Notes: a model not told the origin generated them from the letters alone. Shown: positions 1-6,968, counted from the first letter of the stretch. The stretch is 11,717 nt of DNA from Candidatus Aminicenantes bacterium UBA4085 (GCA_002383325.1 DFYJ01000075.1:1-11717), one strand, 5' to 3'. Program-made: numbers and translations.

Positions 1-1907
<1,907 letters not shown>

Positions 1908-1940
1908 CCGCCTCTTCTTCCCCCCACGGACGTTTCCCGA

Positions 1941-1974
1941 CGGGGTCCGGGCCGGCCCGGGCCCCGTTTTTTTT
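1941..1974 (+). terminator. Rho-independent terminator of the S9 peptidase gene
   Basis: A GC-rich hairpin (arms 1941-1952 and 1955-1966, 12 bp with a single G·U pair, so in practice a shorter stem with a 4-nt or larger loop) is followed directly by eight T (1967-1974). It separates the peptidase gene from the arsR promoter, which starts only 17 bp further on. Confidence 0.9.
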
Positions 1975-1991
1975 GTGGAGCGAACCGCCGC

Positions 1992-2019
1992 TTGACATAT
2001 TCAATTATTTATATATAAT
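1992..2019 (+). promoter_or_regulatory. Consensus sigma-70 promoter of the arsR-trx operon
   Basis: Perfect -35 TTGACA (1992-1997) and perfect -10 TATAAT (2014-2019), with a 16-bp spacer made almost wholly of A and T in otherwise GC-rich DNA. The start of transcription is predicted near 2026. A promoter this strong usually needs a repressor, which fits the ArsR-family gene that follows. Confidence 0.88.
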
Positions 2020-2020
2020 A

Positions 2021-2035
2021 TTCATGACATATGAA
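2021..2035 (+). promoter_or_regulatory. Candidate ArsR operator, TTCAT-N5-ATGAA
   Basis: A perfect 5-bp inverted repeat with a 5-bp spacer lies over the predicted transcription start, between the -10 box and the Shine-Dalgarno sequence of the ArsR-family gene. The heptamer GACATAT occurs both here (2026-2032) and at the -35 box (1994-2000). Autorepression is usual in this family; binding to this site is inferred. Confidence 0.5.
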
Positions 2036-2047
2036 GGGAGAACGGTT

Positions 2048-2329
2048 ATGACAACGGCGATCCACGATCCGGCATCCTGGTCCCAGCGATTCAAGGCCCT
2101 GGCCCACCCCGCCCGCCTTCTGCTCCTGCGCAGGCTGATGGAAAGCGAGCGGTGCGTCTCGGACGTGGAGAAGTGTCTGGGTCTGTCCCAGCCCAACGTC
2201 TCGCAGCATCTGAAGATCCTGAAGGACGCCGGGATCATCGAGGGCCGCCGCGAGCGGACCCGGATCTGCTATCGGATCGCCGACGACCGGATCGCCCGCA
2301 TTCTGAAAATTACCCTGGAGAAAGGCTGA
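2048..2329 (+). CDS. ArsR/SmtB-family winged-helix repressor
   Basis: A 93-residue protein with the ArsR fold. It has the family's opening helix (ALAHPARLLLLRRL, residues 17-30), the recognition helix region SQPNVSQHLKILKDAGII (47-64) and a β-wing (65-77). Start ATG 2048 is chosen because AAGGGAG (2034-2040) lies 7 nt upstream; an in-frame ATG at 2024 and a TTG at 1973 would fall in the operator or before the promoter. Cysteines are C36, C43 and C74. Aligned by eye with E. coli ArsR, C36 matches the first arsenic-binding cysteine while the other two positions are Ser38 and Glu41, so classical As(III) sensing is doubtful. A thiol, persulfide, oxidant or other metal signal is possible. The gene sits 5 bp before thioredoxin and probably represses its own operon. 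Family call firm, inducer unknown. Confidence 0.92.
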   Translation: MTTAIHDPASWSQRFKALAHPARLLLLRRLMESERCVSDVEKCLGLSQPNVSQHLKILKDAGIIEGRRERTRICYRIADDRIARILKITLEKG

Positions 2330-2334
2330 AAATC

Positions 2335-2673
2335 ATGTCCAACATCATTCATGTCACCGATGCTAATTTCGAGGCCGAAGTCCTCGGCTCCGACATCCCC
2401 GTGGTCGTCGACTTCTGGGCCCCTTGGTGCGGTCCCTGCCGGATGATGGTCCCCGTCCTGGAGGCCGCCTCCGATCGCTGGGCGGGCCGGATCAAAGTCG
2501 CCAAGCTCGACACGGACGAGAACGGAGACCGGGCTATGAAGCACGGCATCTCGGCCATCCCCACCTTGATCGTCTTCGACAAGGGTCGGGAGACCGACCG
2601 TGCCGTGGGCTTCCTGCCGGCCGCTCGCCTGGACGAGTGGCTGGGCAAGTTCGCGCCCGCCGCCAAAGGCTGA
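2335..2673 (+). CDS. Thioredoxin
   Basis: A 112-residue, single-domain, cytoplasmic thioredoxin of normal family length. The redox site is W31-CGPC (Cys32, Cys35) in the DFWAPWCGPCR context and the conserved cis-proline is Pro76 (AIPT). It has no signal peptide. It reduces protein disulfides with electrons from thioredoxin reductase, which is not encoded in this window. Methionine sulfoxide reductases are classic clients, and one is encoded 0.3 kb downstream. Start ATG 2335 has the purine-rich GGAGAAAGG (2317-2325) upstream inside the end of the arsR gene. The 5-bp gap indicates co-transcription and likely coupling, so this thioredoxin is probably inducible rather than the housekeeping copy. 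Family assignment is secure; the inducible role is inferred from the operon. Confidence 0.95.
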   Translation: MSNIIHVTDANFEAEVLGSDIPVVVDFWAPWCGPCRMMVPVLEAASDRWAGRIKVAKLDTDENGDRAMKHGISAIPTLIVFDKGRETDRAVGFLPAARLDEWLGKFAPAAKG

Positions 2674-2776
2674 CCGGACTCGACGGGCCGCTAACCCTCC
2701 GCCAAACGGCCCAGGGGTGACTTCGGCGGCCGGGATGGCACCCGAAGATGTCGGGGTCCCTAGTGAGGCGCTGAGT

Positions 2777-2825
2777 CGTTTTTCTGCCGTCAACCCATGT
2801 ATTCGGGAATGACGTAGGGTGTTCC
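2777..2825. repeat. 49-bp imperfect direct repeat, copy 1
   Basis: This stretch matches 2856-2904 at a constant offset of 79 bp with 8 mismatches in 49 and no gaps. The shared core includes CCGTCAACC, ATGTATTCGGGA and GTAGGGTGT. Each copy can form a small hairpin between GGGA (2805-2808) and the end of the unit (2822-2825). The stem reads TTCC here and TCCC in copy 2, exchanging a G·U for a G-C pair. It probably belongs to a dispersed repeat family in this genome; that is inference. Confidence 0.8.
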
Positions 2826-2855
2826 TTATGCCTCCTCTCGAGATTTGACAGATAG

Positions 2856-2904
2856 CGTTCTTCCACCGTCAACCAATGTATTCGGGAGTTATGTAGGGTG
2901 TCCC
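2856..2904. repeat. 49-bp imperfect direct repeat, copy 2
   Basis: Second copy of the element at 2777-2825, separated from it by 30 bp. It ends 19 bp before the -35 box of the msr promoter, so it could influence that gene. The unit's end pairs GGGA (2884-2887) with TCCC (2901-2904). There are two copies only, with diverged sequence, so this is not a CRISPR array. Confidence 0.8.
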
Positions 2905-2923
2905 CCTATTGGAATGGACGCCC

Positions 2924-2951
2924 TTGACATCCCGGGTTTTTAATCTATATT
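2924..2951 (+). promoter_or_regulatory. Sigma-70 promoter of the msrBA gene
   Basis: Perfect -35 TTGACA (2924-2929), then 16 bp, then -10 TATATT (2946-2951), at the edge of an AT-rich island. Predicted transcription start is near 2958, about 28 nt before the preferred GTG start. Confidence 0.75.
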
Positions 2952-2952
2952 A

Positions 2953-2975
2953 ATACTATAGGATTTAGATAGTAT
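2953..2975 (+). promoter_or_regulatory. Candidate operator ATACTAT-N9-ATAGTAT
   Basis: A perfect 7-bp inverted repeat with a 9-bp spacer covers the predicted transcription start of msrBA and ends just before its Shine-Dalgarno sequence. The size and position suit a dimeric repressor. The sequence differs from the TTCAT-N5-ATGAA site of the arsR promoter, so a different regulator is likely. In RNA it could also form a weak 7-bp hairpin. Confidence 0.5.
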
Positions 2976-2985
2976 GGAGGCCGCC

Positions 2986-4002
2986 GTGAGATATGCCCAG
3001 CGCGCTCTGATCCTGGTCCTTAGTCTGACCATAGGCTGGTCCGGGTGGAAGGGCCTTAACGCCTTCCTCTTGGACGGCCCTGGACCGGTTCTTACCCAGT
3101 CCCAAGGAGAGAAAGCCATGCCGCTCAAGGTCCGCAAGACGGACGCCGAATGGAAGAAGAGTCTCGCCCCCGATCAATACAAGGTCATGTTCCAGTGCAG
3201 CACCGAAGCCCCCTTTTCCGGCAAATACAATGACTTCTGGGAGAAGGGCGCCTACGAGTGCGCCGCCTGCGGAGCCGTCCTCTTCGCCTCCGAGACCAAG
3301 TACGAGCACGCCACCGGCTGGCCCTCCTTCACCGCCCCGTTCTCCGAGGCCAACGTATCCACCAGGGAGGACCGCTCCCTGGGTATGAACCGGACCGAGG
3401 TCCTATGCTCCTCCTGCGGCGCCCACCTCGGCCATGTCTTCGACGACGGGCCGGCCCCCTCCGGCCGCCACTACTGCATCAACTCGGCGTCCATGGTTTT
3501 CCGGGCCATCGACGACAAGGCCAAGTCCGGGACCGAAGTGGCCACCTTCGCCGCCGGCTGCTTCTGGGGCGTCGAATACAAGCTCGGGCGGATCGACGGG
3601 GTGCTTTCGACCGCGGTCGGCTACTCCGGCGGCAGCGTGCGGAATCCCACCTACAAGAAGGTCTGCAGCGACGACACGGGCCACGCCGAGGCGGTCCAGG
3701 TGACGTTCGACCCCTCCCGCCTGCCCTACGAGGATCTGGTCCTGAAGTTCTTCGCTCTCCATGACCCGACCCAGGTCAACCGCCAGGGCCCGGACGTCGG
3801 CACCCAGTACCGCTCGGTCATCTTCACCCACTCGGAGGCCCAGAAGGCCGTCGCCGAAAAGGTGAAGTCCGAGCTGGAGCGGGAGGGCCGCTTCCGCGGC
3901 CGGATCGCCACCGAGATCATCCCGGCGGGCGAGTTTTGGCGGGCCGAAGAGTACCACCAGAAGTACTTCGAGAAGAACAAGCGGGGCGCCTGCGCCTTCT
4001 GA
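2986..4002 (+). CDS. msrBA: Fused methionine sulfoxide reductase MsrB-MsrA with N-terminal signal/anchor
   Basis: A 338-residue bifunctional enzyme that repairs methionine-R-sulfoxide (MsrB, about residues 50-175) and methionine-S-sulfoxide (MsrA, about 183-338). MsrB shows both zinc CXXC pairs (C92/C95 and C141/C144) and the active-site HYCINSAS with Cys164. MsrA shows FAAGCFWG with Cys192, and Cys336 near the C-terminus may resolve the disulfide. The B-then-A order is reversed from the better-known MsrA-MsrB fusions. The N-terminus (Arg2, Arg6, then the hydrophobic ALILVLSLTIGW) looks like a signal peptide or membrane anchor with no obvious cleavage site. GTG 2986 is preferred because GGAGG (2976-2980) lies 5 nt upstream; ATG 2974 in the same frame overlaps that site. 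A second in-frame start, ATG 3118 (Met45), has its own Shine-Dalgarno and would give a cytosolic enzyme. Function firm, start uncertain. Confidence 0.95.
   Translation: MRYAQRALILVLSLTIGWSGWKGLNAFLLDGPGPVLTQSQGEKAMPLKVRKTDAEWKKSLAPDQYKVMFQCSTEAPFSGKYNDFWEKGAYECAACGAVLFASETKYEHATGWPSFTAPFSEANVSTREDRSLGMNRTEVLCSSCGAHLGHVFDDGPAPSGRHYCINSASMVFRAIDDKAKSGTEVATFAAGCFWGVEYKLGRIDGVLSTAVGYSGGSVRNPTYKKVCSDDTGHAEAVQVTFDPSRLPYEDLVLKFFALHDPTQVNRQGPDVGTQYRSVIFTHSEAQKAVAEKVKSELEREGRFRGRIATEIIPAGEFWRAEEYHQKYFEKNKRGACAF
3104..3109 (+). promoter_or_regulatory. Internal Shine-Dalgarno for a short MsrBA form
   Basis: AAGGAG lies exactly 8 nt before the in-frame ATG at 3118, inside the anchor-to-MsrB linker of msrBA. 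Initiation there would remove the hydrophobic N-terminus but leave both catalytic domains complete. The site is as good as or better than that of the upstream start. Confidence 0.55.
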
Positions 4003-4021
4003 CTTCCGGCCGGGAACGTGC

Positions 4022-4035
4022 GGGATTATAATCCC
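4022..4035 (+). promoter_or_regulatory. Palindromic -10 region of the Pif1-WYL gene
   Basis: The perfect 14-bp palindrome GGGATTATAATCCC contains a consensus TATAAT (4027-4032). The -35 position (TTCCGG, 4004-4009) is poor. Transcription would start near 4039, only about 6 nt before ATG 4045, and no Shine-Dalgarno is present, so the mRNA may be leaderless. The palindrome could be an operator over the -10 box. Confidence 0.55.
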
Positions 4036-4044
4036 CCAGTCCCC

Positions 4045-5664
4045 ATGGCCAAGAAGCGCCGGCCCGCCCCCCTGCCTAAGACCGCCTCCGGGCTGGAAAT
4101 CAATCCCGAGTTCGCCCGGGCCCTGAGCCTCTTGGAGAACACGGCGAAGCCGGTCTTCATCACCGGCCGGGCCGGCACGGGCAAGTCGACCCTCCTGGAC
4201 CATTTCCGCTCCGTCACCCGCAAGCACGTCGCCGTCCTGGCCCCAACCGGGGTTGCCGCCCTCAACATCCGCGGCCAGACGGTCCACTCCTTCTGCCGCT
4301 TCAAGCCCGATGTGACCCTGGAAGCCGTGAAGGCCCTGCCCAAAGCCAAAGCCGAGGGTCCCGAAGGGGCCCTCTACCGCAGCCTGGACACCGTCATCAT
4401 CGACGAGGTCTCGATGGTCCGGGCCGACCTGCTGGACTGCGTCGAGAAATTCCTCCGGCTGAATGGGCCGTTGCCCAAGCGCCGCTTCGGCGGCATCCAG
4501 ATGGTCTTCATCGGCGACCTCTACCAGCTGCCCCCCGTCGTCACGTCCGAGGCGAAGGCCCTCTTCGACGCCTCGGCCGGATCGCCCTACGAGAGCCCCT
4601 ACTTCTTCTCGGCCCGTTGCCTGGCCGACGGCGGCTATCCCCTGGAGATGGTCGAGCTGGAGAAGATCTACCGCCAAAGCGAGGCCGAGTTCATCGGCCT
4701 GCTCAACGCCATCCGCAACCGATCGATCAGCGAGGGGGACCTGGCGCGGCTCAACGCCCGCCTCGACCCCGAGTTCTCGCCCGGCGCGGGCGATCTCTAC
4801 ATCACCCTGACCAGCACCAACGAGCAGGCCTACCGCCGCAACCGGGAGAAGCTAGAGACCCTGGACGGCGCCTCCTTCGCCTACGAGGCTGTCGTCGACG
4901 GCGAGTTCGACCGCTCCTCCCTGCCGACCGACGAGCGCCTGGAGATCAAGATCGGGGCCCAGGTCATGCTCCTGACCAACGACCCCCTAGGCCGCTGGGT
5001 CAACGGCACGATCGGCAAGGTCATCGAGGTGGCCCGAACCCAGGGCGGAGACGACATCGTGGAGGTCGAGCTGCGGGACGGCGAGATCGTGGACATCGGC
5101 CCCAACGTTTGGGAGATCTTCCGCTTCGCCTACGACCGGGAGGCCGAGCGCATCGTCAGCGAGGCGGTCGGGGCCTTCACCCAGTACCCGCTCAAGCTGG
5201 CCTGGGCCGTGACCATCCACAAGAGCCAGGGCAAGACTTTCGACCGGGTCATCGTCGACGTCGGCCGGGGCACCTTCGCCCACGGCCAGGTCTATGTGGC
5301 CCTCAGCCGCTGCACGACCTTCGAGGGACTGGTCCTGCGCAAGCCCATTCGCCGGGAGCACATCCGGATGGACTGGCGGGTGGTCCGCTTCCTGACCGGA
5401 TTCCAGTACGCCCGCTCGGAAGAGCGCCTGGCCTACGGCGACAAGAAGCGCCTCATCGAGGAGGCCATCGCCGAGGGTCGGGCCCTGGAGATCGTCTATC
5501 TCAAGCCCGACGACACCAAGAGCCGCCGCCGCATCCGGCCGGAGGGGCTGGAGCCCATGGATTTCGGCGGCAAGCGCTTCGAGGGACTGCGGGCTTGGTG
5601 CTACGAGCGGGAGGATATCCGCCACTTCCGTCTCGAGCGGATGCTCGAGATCAAGGTCCTCTAG
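4045..5664 (+). CDS. Pif1/RecD-like superfamily 1B DNA helicase with C-terminal WYL domain
   Basis: A 539-residue protein. Helicase motifs appear in order: Walker A GRAGTGKST (41-49), motif Ia APTGVAAL (66-73), Walker B IIDEVSM (118-124) and motif III FIGDLYQLPP (155-164). The UvrD-C-like half carries TIHKSQGKTFD (from 390) and YVALSR. Residues about 473-539 resemble a WYL domain (LEIVYL, RRRIRPEGL, FRLERM). The enzyme is expected to move 5'-3' on single-stranded DNA, unwinding forks, G-quadruplexes or R-loops. A Pif1-WYL fusion is known from Thermotoga elfii, where the WYL part was reported as a single-stranded-DNA-binding module, so the architecture is not new. ATG 4045 is preferred; GTG 4018 would put the -10 palindrome inside the gene. 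The gene lies 42 bp after msrBA but seems to have its own promoter. Family firm, cellular role unknown. Confidence 0.93.
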   Translation: MAKKRRPAPLPKTASGLEINPEFARALSLLENTAKPVFITGRAGTGKSTLLDHFRSVTRKHVAVLAPTGVAALNIRGQTVHSFCRFKPDVTLEAVKALPKAKAEGPEGALYRSLDTVIIDEVSMVRADLLDCVEKFLRLNGPLPKRRFGGIQMVFIGDLYQLPPVVTSEAKALFDASAGSPYESPYFFSARCLADGGYPLEMVELEKIYRQSEAEFIGLLNAIRNRSISEGDLARLNARLDPEFSPGAGDLYITLTSTNEQAYRRNREKLETLDGASFAYEAVVDGEFDRSSLPTDERLEIKIGAQVMLLTNDPLGRWVNGTIGKVIEVARTQGGDDIVEVELRDGEIVDIGPNVWEIFRFAYDREAERIVSEAVGAFTQYPLKLAWAVTIHKSQGKTFDRVIVDVGRGTFAHGQVYVALSRCTTFEGLVLRKPIRREHIRMDWRVVRFLTGFQYARSEERLAYGDKKRLIEEAIAEGRALEIVYLKPDDTKSRRRIRPEGLEPMDFGGKRFEGLRAWCYEREDIRHFRLERMLEIKVL

Positions 5665-5954
5665 GCCGCACGCGGCAGGGCCTCGTCCTCCGTCTTGACC
5701 AGCCGGTCGCCCGCCTTAAGACCGGGGAAGTACCGGGCGCAAGCCCCCGCCTCAATCTTGAACTTGCCCCGCCGGCCGTCATCGGTCCGGTAGCGGACCG
5801 TGACCAGGGTCTGAGCGCACTCCTCCCGGCAGGCCGTCGTGCGGACGATCGACTCCACCCGCCCCGTCCAAGCGGCGGGCGTCCGGCCCTTGCTGATGAG
5901 GACATAGGCCAGGGCGGCGGCGATGACGGCCCCGATAACCAGAATCGGCATCAT
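5661..5954 (-). CDS. Small membrane-anchored protein of unknown function
   Basis: A 97-residue protein. Residues 3-20 form one hydrophobic segment (ILVIGAVIAAALAYVLI), followed by Ser-Lys-Gly-Arg, which suggests an N-in anchor with the rest outside the membrane. The soluble part has a β-rich look (WTGRVESIV, LVTVRYRTDDGRRGKFKI) and ends in a GLKAGDRLVK stretch typical of small β-barrel domains. Cysteines are C42, C46 (CREEC) and C72. The first of two adjacent ATGs has AAGGAG 6 nt upstream, which supports translation. The gene runs towards the Pif1-WYL gene and the two stops overlap in CTAG. I do not recognise a named family with certainty; a conserved secreted or periplasmic domain is the most I can infer. 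Confidence 0.75.
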   Translation of the reverse strand: MMPILVIGAVIAAALAYVLISKGRTPAAWTGRVESIVRTTACREECAQTLVTVRYRTDDGRRGKFKIEAGACARYFPGLKAGDRLVKTEDEALPRAA

Positions 5955-5974
5955 GACGGACTCCTTGACCGGGG

Positions 5975-5980
5975 ATTATA
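5975..5980 (-). promoter_or_regulatory. -10 box of the small membrane-protein gene inside an inverted repeat
   Basis: On the minus strand a consensus TATAAT lies about 20 nt before the gene's ATG, followed by TCCCC as in the Pif1-WYL promoter. The box is framed by GGGGAT (5971-5976) and ATCCCC (5988-5993), a perfect 6-bp inverted repeat with an 11-bp spacer. The -35 position matches consensus poorly. Confidence 0.5.
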
Positions 5981-6067
5981 GCAGATCATCCCCCCTGGGT
6001 GAGAAAATGCGGCCCGGCCGGCGTCCCCTTTTCCAGAGGGGGCGAGGACGATATCCGGAATAGGCGG

Positions 6068-6096
6068 TTGACATCCTGGAGACGGTTATGTATACA
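6068..6096 (+). promoter_or_regulatory. Promoter of the RHH gene with palindromic operator candidate
   Basis: Perfect -35 TTGACA (6068-6073), 17-bp spacer, and -10-like TATACA (6091-6096). The perfect 12-bp palindrome TATGTATACATA (6087-6098) covers the -10 element. Ribbon-helix-helix proteins often repress their own promoter through such palindromes, so autoregulation is plausible but inferred. Confidence 0.6.
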
Positions 6097-6114
6097 TACT
6101 TTCGGGGTTGCTTG

Positions 6115-6321
6115 ATGAAGCGCATCCATCTCCTGATCGACGATCCGCTCTTCGAGAGGCTGAAGTCCGCCGCTGCGGTGCGCGGACAGAGCTTGGCCGA
6201 CCTGATTCGCGCCTGTCTCCTGGAGCAGGTGGACCGCGAGCAGGCCAAGGCTGACGCGCCGTCGCTGTCGCGCGAGCAGCTCGAGGAGATGCTGCGGATC
6301 ATGGACGCGCGGGAAACCTGA
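6115..6321 (+). CDS. Ribbon-helix-helix (CopG/VapB-like) DNA-binding protein
   Basis: A 68-residue protein. Residues 1-45 fit the ribbon-helix-helix pattern: a short basic β-strand (KRIHLLID), then helix A (DPLFERLKSAAAVRG) and helix B (SLADLIRACLLEQV). The C-terminal part (about 46-68) is charged and would be the toxin-binding tail if this is an antitoxin. ATG 6115 is chosen because the in-frame ATG at 6088 lies inside the promoter palindrome; the Shine-Dalgarno is weak (GGGG about 8 nt upstream). No partner toxin gene follows: a convergent Nudix gene ends 26 bp downstream. It is therefore either a solitary antitoxin, a remnant of a VapBC-type pair, or a stand-alone regulator. Fold call fairly firm, role open. 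Confidence 0.8.
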   Translation: MKRIHLLIDDPLFERLKSAAAVRGQSLADLIRACLLEQVDREQAKADAPSLSREQLEEMLRIMDARET

Positions 6322-6347
6322 CCGGAAGGCCCGCCGTGTTCCTCCGG
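6322..6347. terminator. Possible bidirectional hairpin between convergent genes
   Basis: The whole 26-bp gap between the RHH gene and the Nudix gene folds as CCGGAAGG against CCTCCGG (7 pairs with a one-base bulge) around an 11-nt loop. There is no T tract on either side, so intrinsic termination is only a possibility. Confidence 0.35.
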
Positions 6348-6968
6348 CTAGTCGAAGTCTGTCCCTAGATCCGGACGGCGGAGGTGCTCGAAAGCCCGCC
6401 TGATCTGGCTCTCGGTCACCCGGTCGGTCGACAGCTCCGGCAGCCCGTCCTCGGGGAAGAATCCCACGTCCTTCGTCTCCAGGCTGCCCTTGGCCTCACC
6501 GCCGATGATCTCGCAGAGGAAGTGCAGCTTATAGCAGGAAAAATAGCGCCGGGTGTGGCCCTGCCGGTCGCGGTCGTAGACGGCCAGGAGACGGCTGGCC
6601 CGGGTCAAGAAGCCGGACTCCTCGCGGATTTCGCGGACGACATTCTCGGCCGGGGTCGCGCCCAGGTCGGCCCAGCCTCCCGGCAGAGTCCAGCGCCCGC
6701 CGTCCATGCGCTCGGAGACAAGCAGGATGCGGTCCTCCCGGAAGACGACACCGCGGACATCCACCTTGGGCGTCGGATAGCCTTCTTCGGCCCCAAAGAC
6801 GCTCCCGATCGCGGCCGGATCGCCGCCCGTCTCGACGGCGGCGATCTCGGCGGCCAGGGCCAGCAGCTTCTCATAGCGGGCCCTGTCGAAAGGATCCCGG
6901 CCGTAGGTCAGCCCTTCCTTGGCGATGGACAGGATCCGGCGGGACCAGGGGGAGGCGGTATCGCTCAT
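6348..6968 (-). CDS. Nudix hydrolase, YjhB/ADP-ribose pyrophosphatase-like, with Nudix_N domain
   Basis: A 206-residue protein. Residues about 8-55 match the helical domain found before some Nudix domains (ILSIAKEGLTYGRDPFDRARYEKL reads as the family's 'QTGLTYSKDPYDRERYEEL' type). Residues about 66-195 form the Nudix fold. The Nudix box spans Gly98-Phe120 with the catalytic REIREESGF. The glutamate usual seven residues into the box is Ala104, which appears common in this subfamily; the metal-binding REXXEE core is intact. Such enzymes hydrolyse nucleoside diphosphates linked to another group, for example ADP-ribose; the substrate is unknown here. ATG 6968 is chosen as it starts just before the N-terminal domain; the Shine-Dalgarno is poor, and a start further upstream is possible. 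It is the last gene of the leftward five-gene run, 29 bp after its neighbour. Confidence 0.9.
   Translation of the reverse strand: MSDTASPWSRRILSIAKEGLTYGRDPFDRARYEKLLALAAEIAAVETGGDPAAIGSVFGAEEGYPTPKVDVRGVVFREDRILLVSERMDGGRWTLPGGWADLGATPAENVVREIREESGFLTRASRLLAVYDRDRQGHTRRYFSCYKLHFLCEIIGGEAKGSLETKDVGFFPEDGLPELSTDRVTESQIRRAFEHLRRPDLGTDFD

Larger units (their letters stand above)
2674..2923. other. Gene-free spacer with GC-rich hairpins and a repeated element
   Basis: I find no credible gene here on either strand. The first 80 bp can form short GC-rich hairpins: GGGCCG/CGGCCC (2685-2690 with 2707-2712), and two competing pairs, GGGTG/CACCC (2715-2719 with 2739-2743) and CTTCGG/CCGAAG (2721-2726 with 2742-2747). 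None has a T tract, so none is a clear intrinsic terminator for the arsR-trx operon. The second half holds the 49-bp direct repeat, and the msr promoter follows immediately. Confidence 0.6.

Noticed and set aside
1973..2047. TTG or upstream ATG (2024) start for the ArsR-family gene
   Set aside because: TTG 1973 lies in the terminator before the promoter and ATG 2024 falls at or before the predicted transcription start; ATG 2048 has a proper Shine-Dalgarno.
2777..2904. Possible CRISPR array
   Set aside because: Only two diverged 49-bp units with one 30-bp interval, no third repeat and no cas genes.
3403..4677. Long antisense open frame across msrBA and the helicase gene
   Set aside because: It spans two well-supported genes and an intergenic promoter on the other strand and has no recognisable domain.
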